A DNA stretch of 46,112 nucleotides from an uncultured Collinsella sp. Its GTDB lineage: Bacteria; Actinomycetota; Coriobacteriia; Coriobacteriales; Coriobacteriaceae. Location of the stretch: assembly GCA_902470895.1 (NCBI GenBank), contig CABRID010000005.1, positions 1 to 46,112 of the forward strand. Reading direction: 5' to 3'. Shown piece by piece: positions 25,321 to 34,341 of this stretch. The notes under the pieces are model-generated. The model was not told where the DNA came from. It did no database searches and was given only the letters and a program-made list of their open reading frames with translations. A program made the translations under genes and the position numbers. Position 1 is the stretch's first letter. Each line of letters begins with the position of its first letter.

Positions 25321-26463
25321 GTGGTTAAGGCACTTAAGATTGAGATATTCGTGCTATGCATGATTGTTCTTATCGGGCTTGCCGTGCGAAGTCGTCGCTC
25401 CTTGTTCTCGAGCACCCAGCAGCTATTGTTTAGCATGCTTGGCTACACCTCTGCCGCGTACATATTATTCGATATGATCTGGACGCTTTCGGACGGTGTG
25501 GACGGCACGTTGGGCATTGCTGCCAACTGGATTTCCAACGCGGTTTCGTTTTCGCTCTTTGCTATCGCGTGTCTCATTTGGTTTATCTATTCCGAGACGG
25601 TGCAGGGTTCTCGCCTTTTGACCTCGCGCTATAGGGTGGTGCTTGTAGCGTTGCCTACGGCTCTGGTGGTCGTGCTGGCGTTTACCAGTTACTGGACGCA
25701 CGCCCTGTTCTATATCGATTCGCAGGGCGTGTATCGTCGCGGCTTTGCCTATATGATCCAGCCCATCGTCAGCTACTGTTACGTTATACATACGTCCCTG
25801 CATGCATTTGTGCAATCTCGCAGGGTCGAGAGCCTGCAGACGAAGGCCATCTATCGAACCTTGGCATTTTTCGCCATTCCGGCCCTGGTGGGCGGTACCT
25901 TTCAGGTCGTATACTCGGTGCCCGGCCTTTGTGTCGGCATAATGATTAGCATGTTGCTGCTCTACATCATCTACCAGGAGCAGCTCATCTCGACCGACCC
26001 GTTGACTGGACTTAACAATCGCAACCGTTTTGAGACCTATATGCTGTCGCTCTTCTCAAATGTGGATCAGGCCGAAGATGTATATCTGCTTATGATGGAC
26101 GCCGACGGCTTTAAGCAGATTAACGATCGCTATGGGCATGTGGAGGGCGACCACGCTCTTCAGGTCATATCCGCTGCGCTCAAAGAAGTCTGCTCGGCGT
26201 CTGGCGGCTTTATCGCACGTTATGGTGGCGATGAGTTCGTGGTGCTCCAAAAGGCAGTGGCGGAACAGGATATCATGCATCTGTGTGCGACAATCAACGA
26301 TGAGCTCGCGCGCGCCGAGGTTCCGTATCTGTTGCGGATGTCCATCGGCTACGCACGGGTCGGTGATGGCGTCGATACCTGGCAAGACTTGCTTCGTGCT
26401 GCCGACGCGGAGCTCTACCGCGTAAAGCGCGAGAAGAAGAAAGCCGGCGCCCAGATACGCTAG
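25321..26463 (+). CDS. Membrane-bound GGDEF diguanylate cyclase without I-site
   Basis: About 380 residues. Six or seven hydrophobic spans fill the first 220 residues; the C-terminal GGDEF domain makes c-di-GMP from two GTP. Active-site parts are intact: DPLTGLNNRNRFE, DADGFKQINDRYGH (260-273) and RYGGDEF (300-306). The RxxD inhibitory site that should lie five residues before GGDEF is absent (the region reads ASGGF). The start is uncertain: GTG 25321 has GAAGGG nine bases upstream; ATG 25312 and TTG 25279 are alternatives. No EAL or HD-GYP partner is in the window. Confidence 0.88.
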   Translation: MVKALKIEIFVLCMIVLIGLAVRSRRSLFSSTQQLLFSMLGYTSAAYILFDMIWTLSDGVDGTLGIAANWISNAVSFSLFAIACLIWFIYSETVQGSRLLTSRYRVVLVALPTALVVVLAFTSYWTHALFYIDSQGVYRRGFAYMIQPIVSYCYVIHTSLHAFVQSRRVESLQTKAIYRTLAFFAIPALVGGTFQVVYSVPGLCVGIMISMLLLYIIYQEQLISTDPLTGLNNRNRFETYMLSLFSNVDQAEDVYLLMMDADGFKQINDRYGHVEGDHALQVISAALKEVCSASGGFIARYGGDEFVVLQKAVAEQDIMHLCATINDELARAEVPYLLRMSIGYARVGDGVDTWQDLLRAADAELYRVKREKKKAGAQIR

Positions 26464-26563
26464 AAAAAGGGCGCACGCTGGCGGGCGTGGCGGCCCTCGG
26501 CTCTCCAATGTACTCCATTAAGCTAAAGCATGTGAACCCCCTCTGCTAAATAGGGGTAGTTCG

Positions 26564-27499
26564 TTAGACCTTTTTGGGCCTGTTGACGATGATGATGCCG
26601 CCGCAGACCAACAGCAGGGCAACAAGTACGGTAACAGGGCTCGTGCCAGCGCCCTCGCCGAGCAGCAGAGCGCTCAACAGTACGCCAAAGACTGGATTCA
26701 TAAAGCCAAAGACCGACACACGGCTGACGGGGTTGACGGCAAGCAGACGCGACCATAGCGAGTACGCGACGGCGGAAATGAGTGCCATGTAGACGATGAG
26801 CGCGATGGCGGGGGCAATCGCCGTGGGCGACAGCGCGCCACCCATCAAAAAGCCGATGGCGGTGAGGACCAGGCCGCCGACCAAGAACTGCCACCCGGCA
26901 AGCAAGACGCCGTCGTGCTCGCGCGAGAAGATGCCGATCAGGCAGGTCGAAAGGGCACCCGCGACGGTGGAGGCCAGGATAAAGCCCTCGCCGTCGAGCG
27001 CAAAGCCAAAGGTGCCGTCCGCGCCCGAAAGGTTGACGAGCGCGACACCGGCAAAGCCCAGTACGCAGCCGAGTACCTTGGCCGTATTGAGCTTTTCGGT
27101 GCGAAACGCCAGGGCGGCAAAGAGGATGGCTAGGAAGTTGGCGCTGGCCTCGATGATGGAGCTCGACATGGCACTGGCACGCGAGAGTCCCAGGTAGAAA
27201 AAGAAGTACTGGCCGATGGTCTGGAAGAGCGACAAGATGCAGATGGGCTTGATATCACGCGCTTGCGGAACGAGCAGTCGGCGCTGGGCCGCGCTCATGC
27301 CAACAATGACCAGCATGCCGGCAAGGGTGAAGCGCAGACCGGCGAAGAGCAGCTGCGAGGCGCTGTCGTGCGCCGGGATGCCAAAGAGGCCGTAGCCGAT
27401 TTTGATGCAGGGGAAAGCCGACCCCCAGAGCGCGCAGCAAACGAGGCAGCCCAGGATGAGTCCGGGCAGGGTGGCGAGATACGGCTTGCGGCTTTCCAT
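26564..27499 (-). CDS. EamA/DMT family transporter
   Basis: 311 residues with ten membrane spans in two EamA repeats: the first around LWGSAFPCIKIGYGLFG, the second starting near residue 165 and ending FGFMNPVFGVLLSALLLGE. DMT permeases export or import small metabolites, often amino acids; the substrate is unknown. The ATG at 27499 has AGGAG upstream. It follows purL on the same strand, but a strong terminator separates them. Confidence 0.88.
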   Translation of the reverse strand: MESRKPYLATLPGLILGCLVCCALWGSAFPCIKIGYGLFGIPAHDSASQLLFAGLRFTLAGMLVIVGMSAAQRRLLVPQARDIKPICILSLFQTIGQYFFFYLGLSRASAMSSSIIEASANFLAILFAALAFRTEKLNTAKVLGCVLGFAGVALVNLSGADGTFGFALDGEGFILASTVAGALSTCLIGIFSREHDGVLLAGWQFLVGGLVLTAIGFLMGGALSPTAIAPAIALIVYMALISAVAYSLWSRLLAVNPVSRVSVFGFMNPVFGVLLSALLLGEGAGTSPVTVLVALLLVCGGIIIVNRPKKV

Positions 27500-27534
27500 G
27501 ATGTTCTTCTCCTATACGCGCGAAGCAAAAAAGA

Positions 27535-27563
27535 ACCCGCCACCGGGCGTGCCGGTGGCGGGT
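27535..27563 (-). terminator. Rho-independent terminator of purL
   Basis: A 12-bp perfect GC-rich stem (27535-27546 and 27552-27563, ACCCGCCACCGG) with a 5-nt loop; on the minus strand it is followed by TTCTTTTTT. It lies 38 bases after the purL stop. Confidence 0.92.
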
Positions 27564-27600
27564 GTTGTTACCCGAGGGGATTGTACCCGATGGGAACGTA

Positions 27601-30600
27601 TTAAGCGAAGTAGGCTACGCCGCTCTCAAAGATCGGCATGAACTTGTCGCCGGGGACATGCTCGGGCACGTTGCGGTACAGGTTGTCGCCGCGACGCTCG
27701 GCATGGCCCATCTTGCCCAGGACGCGGCCGTCGGGGCTCGTGATGCCCTCGATGGCGAGTGCGGAGCCGTTGGGGTTGACGGAAAGGTCCAGGCTCGGCT
27801 TGCCGTCCTCGCCCACGTACTGCGTGGCGACCTGGCCGTTGGCAATCAGCTGGGCGAGTACCTCGTCGTTGGCGACAAAGCGGCCCTCGCCGTGGCTGAT
27901 GGCGACGGTGTAAGGGTCGTCCAGACTGCACTGCGACAGCCACGGGGACAGGTTGGACGAGATGCGGGTGCGCACCAGGCGGCTCTGATGGCGACCGATG
28001 GTGTTGAACGTCAGCGTGGGCGCATCGGGCGTGGCGTCGACGATGTCGCCGTAGGGCACCAGGCCGAGCTTGACCAGGGCCTGGAAGCCGTTGCAGATGC
28101 CCAGCATCAGGCCGTCGCGGGCCTGGAGCAGGTCGCGGACTGCCTCGGTGACCTCGGGAGCGCGGAAGAACGCCGTGATGAACTTGGCGGAGCCGTCGGG
28201 CTCGTCGCCGCCCGAGAAGCCGCCGGGGATCATGACGATCTGGCTTGCACGGATGCGGCGGGCAAGCTCGTGGGTGCTCTCGGCGACGGCCTCGGGCGTG
28301 AGGTTGTTGATCACGAAGGTGTCGGCCTCGGCACCGGCGGCACGGAAGGCGCGGGCGCTGTCGTACTCGCAGTTGTTGCCGGGGAACACGGGGATGATCA
28401 CGCGCGGGCGGGCGATCTTGGCGCCGCCGTACACGTGGATATCCTTGGCGCGGAAGTCGATGGTCTCGACCTCGGGGGTCTCGCCGGCGCTGCGGTAGGT
28501 GAAGACGCCCTCGATGCCGCTCTCCCAGGCCTCCTGGAGCTCGGAGAGCTCGATGACTTCGGAACCGGTGTCGATGACATAGCCCTCGACGGTGGTGCCC
28601 AGGGGCTCGACGACAACGCCGTCGGCGACCTCGGGCAGCTCGGCATCCTCGGCGAGCTCGACAATAAAGCTGCCGTAGAGCGGGGTGAAGAGGCTCTCCA
28701 CGTCTACATCCTCGGCAAGCTCGATACCGATCTGGTTACCGACGCACATCTTAAAGAGGCTCTCGGCGCCGCAGCCGTAGCCGGGCGTGGAGATGGCCAG
28801 GGCGTTGCCGGTAGCAGTGAGCGCCTCGACGGCGTCAAACGCGGCGAGCAGCTGCTGAGCATCGGGGCGGTAGTCCTCGCCATAGGTGGCGGGGGCGATG
28901 CGGACGACGCGGTGCGTGAGGCCCTTGAACTCGGGCGAGACGGCGCGGGCGGCCTTGCCCACGGCGACGGCGAAGCTGATCAGGGTCGGTGGAACGTTGA
29001 GCTCGCCGGCTTCGTCCTCAAACGAACCGCTCATGGAGTCCTTGCCGCCGATGGCGCCGGCACCCAGATCGACCTGGGCCATAAGGGCACCCAGGACGGC
29101 AGCCATGGGCTTGCCCCAGCGCTCGGCCTCGGTGCGCAGGCGCTCGAAGTACTCCTGGAAGGAGAGGTAGGTGCGCTTGTGCTCAAAGCCGGCGGCAACG
29201 AGCTTGGCGATGGACTCGACCACGGACAGGTAGGCGCCCGCAAACTGGTCGGCCTCCATCAGATAGGGGTTGAAGCCCCATGCCATGGCGCTCGCCGTGG
29301 TGGTCTCGCCGTCCACGGGGAACTTGGCGACCATGGCCGAGCTTGGGGTGAGCTGCGTCTTGCCGCCAAAGGGCATGAGCACGGTCGCGGCGCCGATGGT
29401 GGAGTCGAAGCGCTCGGAAAGGCCCTTGTTAGAAGCGACGTTGAGGTCGGTGACGAGCGAGGCCATGCGCTCGGCGAGCGTGGTACCGGCCCAGCTGGGC
29501 TGCCACACACTGCGGGCGCAGACGTGGGCGACCTGGTGCTTGGGCGCACCGTTGGAGTTGAGGAACTCGCGGGACAGATCGACGATGGCGACGCCGTTCC
29601 AGGCCATGCGCATGCGCGGCTCGGCGGTAACCTCGGCGATAACGGTCGCCTCCAGGTTCTCCTCGGCGGCGTAGCCCATGAACTCCTCGACGTCACCGTC
29701 GGCGACGGCGCAGGCCATGCGCTCCTGGGATTCAGAGATGGCGAGCTCGGTGCCGTCCAGGCCGTCGTACTTCTTGGTCACGGTATCAAGGTCGACATAC
29801 AGGCCGTCGGCAAGCTCGCCCACGGCGACCGAGACGCCGCCGGCGCCAAAGTCGTTGCAGCGCTTGATCAGACGGCAGGCGTCGCCGCGGCGGAACAGAC
29901 GCTGCAGCTTGCGCTCGACCGGGGCGTTGCCCTTCTGGACCTCGGCGCCCGAGGTCTCGATGGACTCGGTGTTCTGGGTCTTGGAGGAGCCGGTGGCGCC
30001 ACCGATGCCGTCGCGGCCGGTGCGGCCGCCCAGCAGGATGATCTTGTCGGTGGGGGCGGGGCACTCGCGACGCACGTGGTTTGCCGGGGTAGCGCCCACG
30101 ACGGCACCGACCTCCATGCGCTTGGCCACGTAACCGGGGTGATAGAGTTCGTTGACCTGACCGGTGGCAAGGCCGATCTGGTTGCCGTAGCTGGAGTAGC
30201 CGGCGGCAGCAGTGGTCACGAGCTTACGCTGCGGCAGCTTGCCCTCGAGCGTCTCGGAAACCGGGACGGTGGGGTCACCGGCGCCGGTGACGCGCATGGC
30301 CTGGTACACATAGCTGCGGCCCGAGAGCGGGTCACGGATGGCGCCGCCCACGCAGGTGGCGGCACCGCCGAAGGGCTCGATCTCGGTCGGGTGGTTGTGG
30401 GTCTCGTTCTTAAAGAGGAACAGCCAGTCCTGATCCTCGCCATCGACATCGACCTTCACCTTGACGGTGCAGGCGTTGATCTCCTCGGACTCGTCGACAT
30501 CGGTCATGACGCCGGTCTTCTTGAGGTATTTGGCGCCGATGGTGCCCATGTCCATGAGGCAGACGGGCTTGGTGTCGCGACCGAGTTCGTGGCGCATCTC

Positions 30601-31347
30601 CATGTAGCGGTCGAAGGCCTGCTGCACCACGGCGTCGTCGATCGTCACGTCGTCCAGGACGGTGCCGAAGGTGGTGTGGCGGCAGTGATCGGACCAGTAG
30701 GTGTCGATCACGCGGATCTCGGTGATGGTGGGGTCGCGATCCTCATCGCGGAAGTACTGCTGGCAGAAGGCGATGTCCGCCTCGTCCATGGCAAGGCCGC
30801 GCTCGGAAATAAAGGCGGCAAGGCCGGCTTCGTCGAGCTCGCGGAAACCGTCGAGCACCTCGACGGGCTGGGGCTCGGGGGTCTCCATGTACAGCGTCTC
30901 GGGCAGGTCGAGCGAGGCGATGCGCGCCTCGACGGGGTTCACCACGTAGTGCTTGATGGCATCAATGGCGGCCTCGTCCAGAGCGCCCGAGATCATATAG
31001 ACCTTGGCGGAGCGCACGGCGGGGCGCTCGCCCTGGCTGATGAGCTGCACGCACTCGCTGGCGGAGTCGGCGCGCTGGTCAAACTGGCCAGGCAGGAATT
31101 CGACGGCAAAGACGGCGCCATCGCTTGCGGGGAGCTCGTCGTAGGTCACATCGACCTGGGGCTCGCTAAAGACGGTCGGCACGCAGGACCGGAAAAGCTC
31201 CTTGTCGATGCCCTCGACGTCGTAGCGGTTGATAATCCTCAGGGCCTCGATGCCCTTGATGCCGAGAATTTCGGTCAGCTCGCCCTTGAGCTGCTGAGCC
31301 TCGACGTCGAACCCGGGTTTCTTCTCCACGTAGATACGAGAGACCAT
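27601..31347 (-). CDS. purL: Phosphoribosylformylglycinamidine synthase, large single-chain (clade II) type
   Basis: 1248 residues. It makes FGAM from FGAR, ATP and glutamine in purine synthesis. Visible parts: the N-terminal PurS-like segment, the synthetase half with DTYWSDHCRHTTFG, KNETHNHPTEIEPFGGAAT and a second half with GAIGGKDSMSGSF, and a C-terminal glutaminase (about the last 280 residues) with nucleophile Cys in LGICNGFQAL and catalytic His in SHGEGRF. The length fits the roughly 1240-residue clade II enzymes of Clostridia and Coriobacteriia. ATG 31347 has AGGA five bases upstream; the frame to 31455 is non-coding. It is divergent from the antiporter gene; no purine riboswitch was recognised. 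Confidence 0.97.
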   Translation of the reverse strand: MVSRIYVEKKPGFDVEAQQLKGELTEILGIKGIEALRIINRYDVEGIDKELFRSCVPTVFSEPQVDVTYDELPASDGAVFAVEFLPGQFDQRADSASECVQLISQGERPAVRSAKVYMISGALDEAAIDAIKHYVVNPVEARIASLDLPETLYMETPEPQPVEVLDGFRELDEAGLAAFISERGLAMDEADIAFCQQYFRDEDRDPTITEIRVIDTYWSDHCRHTTFGTVLDDVTIDDAVVQQAFDRYMEMRHELGRDTKPVCLMDMGTIGAKYLKKTGVMTDVDESEEINACTVKVKVDVDGEDQDWLFLFKNETHNHPTEIEPFGGAATCVGGAIRDPLSGRSYVYQAMRVTGAGDPTVPVSETLEGKLPQRKLVTTAAAGYSSYGNQIGLATGQVNELYHPGYVAKRMEVGAVVGATPANHVRRECPAPTDKIILLGGRTGRDGIGGATGSSKTQNTESIETSGAEVQKGNAPVERKLQRLFRRGDACRLIKRCNDFGAGGVSVAVGELADGLYVDLDTVTKKYDGLDGTELAISESQERMACAVADGDVEEFMGYAAEENLEATVIAEVTAEPRMRMAWNGVAIVDLSREFLNSNGAPKHQVAHVCARSVWQPSWAGTTLAERMASLVTDLNVASNKGLSERFDSTIGAATVLMPFGGKTQLTPSSAMVAKFPVDGETTTASAMAWGFNPYLMEADQFAGAYLSVVESIAKLVAAGFEHKRTYLSFQEYFERLRTEAERWGKPMAAVLGALMAQVDLGAGAIGGKDSMSGSFEDEAGELNVPPTLISFAVAVGKAARAVSPEFKGLTHRVVRIAPATYGEDYRPDAQQLLAAFDAVEALTATGNALAISTPGYGCGAESLFKMCVGNQIGIELAEDVDVESLFTPLYGSFIVELAEDAELPEVADGVVVEPLGTTVEGYVIDTGSEVIELSELQEAWESGIEGVFTYRSAGETPEVETIDFRAKDIHVYGGAKIARPRVIIPVFPGNNCEYDSARAFRAAGAEADTFVINNLTPEAVAESTHELARRIRASQIVMIPGGFSGGDEPDGSAKFITAFFRAPEVTEAVRDLLQARDGLMLGICNGFQALVKLGLVPYGDIVDATPDAPTLTFNTIGRHQSRLVRTRISSNLSPWLSQCSLDDPYTVAISHGEGRFVANDEVLAQLIANGQVATQYVGEDGKPSLDLSVNPNGSALAIEGITSPDGRVLGKMGHAERRGDNLYRNVPEHVPGDKFMPIFESGVAYFA

Positions 31348-31531
31348 TGGTTCCTGCCTTCCTGATCGGTTGGGCGTACGGTACGGTATGCGGCAGCGGT
31401 CGGTTTGCGGGGTCTGCCCTGCGGTCGCCTTGAGCCACATGTTTGTAAACCTCACTATGATACGACAGCTCGCGGCGCGTTGAGGACGGCGAGGGTGCTA
31501 CAGTGAAGCGCAAACAAGAGAAAGGCATCAC

Positions 31532-33094
31532 ATGGCATTCGTTTCGCTCGCCATCATCGCACTCGTGGCCTTTGCGAGTCCTTTTATCGCCTCGGCGATT
31601 CCCGGAAAACCCGTTCCCGAGACGGTCTTTTTGCTCGTGCTCGGCGCGGTACTGGGACCCCATTTGCTCGGCGTCATCCATGTAGATGCCGAGGTCTCGC
31701 TTGTGTCCGAGCTCGGCCTGGCCTTTTTGTTCCTGCTTGCCGGCTTTGAGATCGACCCCAAGAGCATCACGGGCGTCGAGGGACGCTACGGCTTGGCGAC
31801 GTGGGTCGTCACGTTTGGTATCGCCTGGCTTGCCGTGCGCTTTACCCCGTGGTTCTCGGTCAGTCATTTCGACGGTATCGCCGTGACGCTTGCCCTCACT
31901 TCGACGGCGCTCGGTACGCTTGTGCCCATCATGCGTGAGCGCTCGCTCACCGGCACGCGCGTGGGCGACTCGATTCTCGCGTATGGCACTTGGGGCGAGC
32001 TCGGTCCCGTGCTCGCCATGTCGGTGCTGTTGTCTGCCCGCACTGGCATCCAAACGCTCGTTATCCTTGGCTTGTTTGCGGTGGTTTGCGTGTTGCTGGC
32101 CGTGGTCCCGAGCCGCTCCAAGCGCGTCGGCAGCCGCTTCTTTGCATTTGTTGAGGAGCGCGCCGATACCACGTCGCAGACCTTCGTGCGCCTGACGGTG
32201 CTCATCCTGGTCACGCTCGTGGCGTTCTCGGCCGTCTTTGATCTCGACATCGTGTTGGGTTCTTTTGCCGCCGGCTTTGTCTTGCGCTACATCATCCCCG
32301 AGGGCAACCATACGCTCGAGACCAAGCTTGACGGCCTGGCCTACGGCTTTTTGATTCCGGTGTTCTTTACCGTGTCGGGCGCAAAGATCGACCTGACGGC
32401 CGTGGCGTCGCGCCCGGGCTTGCTCGCGGGCTTTATCGTGGCGTTGTTGATCATTCGCGCTGTGCCGATCCTTGTCTCTATGAGCATTTGTCCCGCGACG
32501 CGCGACGTTTCGGCGTATGGCCGCATTACCGTGGCGCTCTACTGCACCACGGCGCTGCCGATCATCGTTGCCGTGACGAGCGTTGCCGTCAACGCGGGCG
32601 CGCTGTCGCAAGACATCGCGTCGGTCATGGTTGCCGCCGGTGCCATCACGGTGTTCTTGATGCCATTGCTCGCGCAGCTCTTCTACCGCGTGGTGGATGC
32701 CGCACCGGTCGCCGCCGTAGCAGAGGTTGCCGAGCATCCATCCGATGCGCTCGACATCTTGCGCGCCCACCACGACCTAGCGAGCTTGCTCGCGCGCGAG
32801 CATGAGCTACTGACTTCGCATGGCCATGGTCGCGTATTCGAGGGCCTACCTACGCTCGATACGATTGCCGAGCGTCTTTCCGCCGAGGCGGCGAGCGGCC
32901 ACATCGATGCCCGCATCGTGGACGCGGCGCACCTGCTTGCCGATAAGACCTATGGAGACGAGGTCGACCCGTCCGAGCTGACTCCGCGTGAGCGCCGCCG
33001 CCTGGAGCGCGCCAAGCTCGCCGTGCGCGAATACCGCCGCCGCATGCTGGAGCTCTATGCAAGAGAAGAAGCCGAGGACGACGACGGTAAGTAG
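31532..33094 (+). CDS. Cation:proton antiporter (CPA2 / KefB-like)
   Basis: 520 residues. About twelve membrane spans in residues 1-390 match Na+/H+ exchanger family PF00999: PGKPVPETVFLLVLGAVLG, ELGLAFLFLLAGFEID and LTSTALGTLVPIMRE are typical. The C-terminal 130 residues are a cytoplasmic, charged helical region, not a TrkA-N domain. It exchanges Na+ or K+ for H+; which ion is unclear. The ATG at 31532 has GAAAGG six bases upstream. The repeat array at 33110 begins 15 bases after the stop, and a terminator follows. Confidence 0.88.
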   Translation: MAFVSLAIIALVAFASPFIASAIPGKPVPETVFLLVLGAVLGPHLLGVIHVDAEVSLVSELGLAFLFLLAGFEIDPKSITGVEGRYGLATWVVTFGIAWLAVRFTPWFSVSHFDGIAVTLALTSTALGTLVPIMRERSLTGTRVGDSILAYGTWGELGPVLAMSVLLSARTGIQTLVILGLFAVVCVLLAVVPSRSKRVGSRFFAFVEERADTTSQTFVRLTVLILVTLVAFSAVFDLDIVLGSFAAGFVLRYIIPEGNHTLETKLDGLAYGFLIPVFFTVSGAKIDLTAVASRPGLLAGFIVALLIIRAVPILVSMSICPATRDVSAYGRITVALYCTTALPIIVAVTSVAVNAGALSQDIASVMVAAGAITVFLMPLLAQLFYRVVDAAPVAAVAEVAEHPSDALDILRAHHDLASLLAREHELLTSHGHGRVFEGLPTLDTIAERLSAEAASGHIDARIVDAAHLLADKTYGDEVDPSELTPRERRRLERAKLAVREYRRRMLELYAREEAEDDDGK

Positions 33095-33109
33095 TCGATA
33101 CTCTCTCGG

Positions 33110-33279
33110 GGAAGCCGCGTCCCGCTTTGAAGGCTCGGAACGGGATGTGGTTTCCGAAACGGGGGCCGTTGGGAAGCTGTGTCCCGGAATGGGCGCTCAG
33201 AGTGGGATGCAGTTTCCGCAAGGAGGTCCTGGGGGAAACCGTGCCCCGTTCTGATCCGAAATACTGGGACATAGTTTCC
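33110..33279. repeat. Regular array: six 15-bp motifs in alternating orientation, 16-nt spacers
   Basis: Forward copies lie at 33110-33124 (GGAAGCCGCGTCCCG), 33172-33186 (GGAAGCTGTGTCCCG) and 33234-33248 (GGAAACCGTGCCCCG). Inverted copies lie at 33141-33155, 33203-33217 and 33265-33279 (the last reads TGGGACATAGTTTCC). Every one of the five intervals is exactly 16 bases, so the period is 31 bp. Each forward/inverted pair can fold into a 15-bp hairpin; most differences between arms are G/A or C/T changes, many of which keep G-U pairs in RNA. The spacers are only weakly alike (about 8-9 of 16). No cas or transposase gene is near. It lies between the antiporter stop and its terminator. Confidence 0.85.
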
Positions 33280-33294
33280 CTTTCATAACAGGAG

Positions 33295-33333
33295 AAGGCG
33301 CGCTGTCTGCAGTTGATTCAGACGGCGCGCCTT
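33295..33333 (+). terminator. Rho-independent terminator of the antiporter gene
   Basis: A 15-bp stem with one T/G wobble (33295-33309 and 33319-33333, AAGGCGCGC...) and a 9-nt loop, ending in a T-run at 33332-33336. It also lies between two converging genes, and may work in both directions. Confidence 0.9.
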
Positions 33334-33378
33334 TTTGGTTGAGCTATGTTGAAACTTGAAGCCAAAGCTTGTGGCTCC

Positions 33379-34128
33379 TTAGGAGCGGGCGGCTCCGTCG
33401 ACGGGGAGCACGGCGCCCGTGACGTAGGAGGACATGTCGCTCGCCAGGAAAACAAAGGCGTTGGCAACGTCCTCGGGCTCGCCCATGCGACCGAGCGGAA
33501 TAGTGGCGATGATGGGCTTGATGACCTCTTCGGGCAGGTTGGCGACCATATCGGTCTTGGTTACGCCTGGGGCAACGGCGTTGACGCGGATGCCCATGGG
33601 GGCGAGCTCGCGCGAGAGCGACTGGACCATGCCGTTGACGGCAAACTTGGACGTGGGGTAACCGACGCCGGAGGGCTGGCCGTACTTGGCGACCATCGAG
33701 CTTGTGGTAGTGATGGTGCCGCCGTGGCCGGCCTCGGTCATGATCTTGGCGGCAGCTTGGTGACCGTTAAAGACGGCGACGACGTTGAGGTCCATGACCT
33801 TTGCGAACTCCTCGGCCGTATAGTTAAGGAGCGGCGAGCGCTGGGAGATGCCGGCATTGTTGACGACCGTGTCCAAGCCGCCCATGTCGGCGGCAGCCTG
33901 GGTAAAGGCCTCGGTCACGGCTTCGAGCGAGGTGAGGTCGCAGGAGCGGCCCCAGACCTTGGCGTCGGGATAGGCGGCTGCCAGCTTCTCAACGGCCGTG
34001 TCGGCAGTCTCCTGGCGCGAGCCAAAGACGGTGACGGCAGCGCCTTCCTCGATAAAACGGCAGGCGATGGCATAGCCGATACCGCGTGTGCCTCCGGTGA
34101 TGATTGCTTTCTTGCCCTCGAGCAACAT
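33379..34128 (-). CDS. SDR-family oxidoreductase, FabG-like
   Basis: 249-residue short-chain dehydrogenase. It has the NAD(P) motif TGGTRGIG (11-18), NNAG (88-91), and the catalytic Ser around 141, Tyr155 and Lys159 (YPTSK). After that comes the APGVTKTDM segment typical of FabG-like 3-oxoacyl-ACP reductases. Many such proteins act on other keto or hydroxy compounds, so fatty acid synthesis is not assured; no other fab gene is near. ATG 34128 follows GAGAGGAAG; the frame to 34314 is non-coding. Confidence 0.9.
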   Translation of the reverse strand: MLLEGKKAIITGGTRGIGYAIACRFIEEGAAVTVFGSRQETADTAVEKLAAAYPDAKVWGRSCDLTSLEAVTEAFTQAAADMGGLDTVVNNAGISQRSPLLNYTAEEFAKVMDLNVVAVFNGHQAAAKIMTEAGHGGTITTTSSMVAKYGQPSGVGYPTSKFAVNGMVQSLSRELAPMGIRVNAVAPGVTKTDMVANLPEEVIKPIIATIPLGRMGEPEDVANAFVFLASDMSSYVTGAVLPVDGAARS

Positions 34129-34280
34129 GGTGCTTCCTCTCATCGCGGGCGGACATTCGCAGCACAGCGTAGCGGTAGTCGGAATCGGCCGCGTTTGCAT
34201 ATCGGTGAACGTAGCCCGCGTTACCGATGAGCGGCTCGCGCAAATATGCTTTGCCGTTGTGCTTAGGGCAGGTGACAAAA

Positions 34281-34310
34281 GGGCTCCCGTCCCACATCGG
34301 ACGGGAGCCC
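34281..34310 (-). terminator. Rho-independent terminator of hom
   Basis: A perfect 12-bp stem (34281-34292 and 34299-34310, GGGCTCCCGTCC) with a 6-nt loop; on the minus strand TTTT follows (34277-34280). It lies 31 bases after the hom stop. Confidence 0.88.
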
Positions 34311-34341
34311 TCAAGGCGCGTATTGCTAGGCGAGCGTTGGG

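Noticed and set aside
27562..31365. A 1267-codon open frame antisense to the whole of purL
   Set aside because: It covers purL exactly, has no ribosome site at its start and reads as low-complexity Gly/Ala/Asp/His. Such shadows arise from GC-rich codon bias on the other strand; PurL motifs on the minus strand are complete.
33110..33279. A CRISPR array
   Set aside because: The repeats are only 15 bp, alternate in orientation and vary; spacers of 16 nt resemble each other weakly; no cas gene is in the window.
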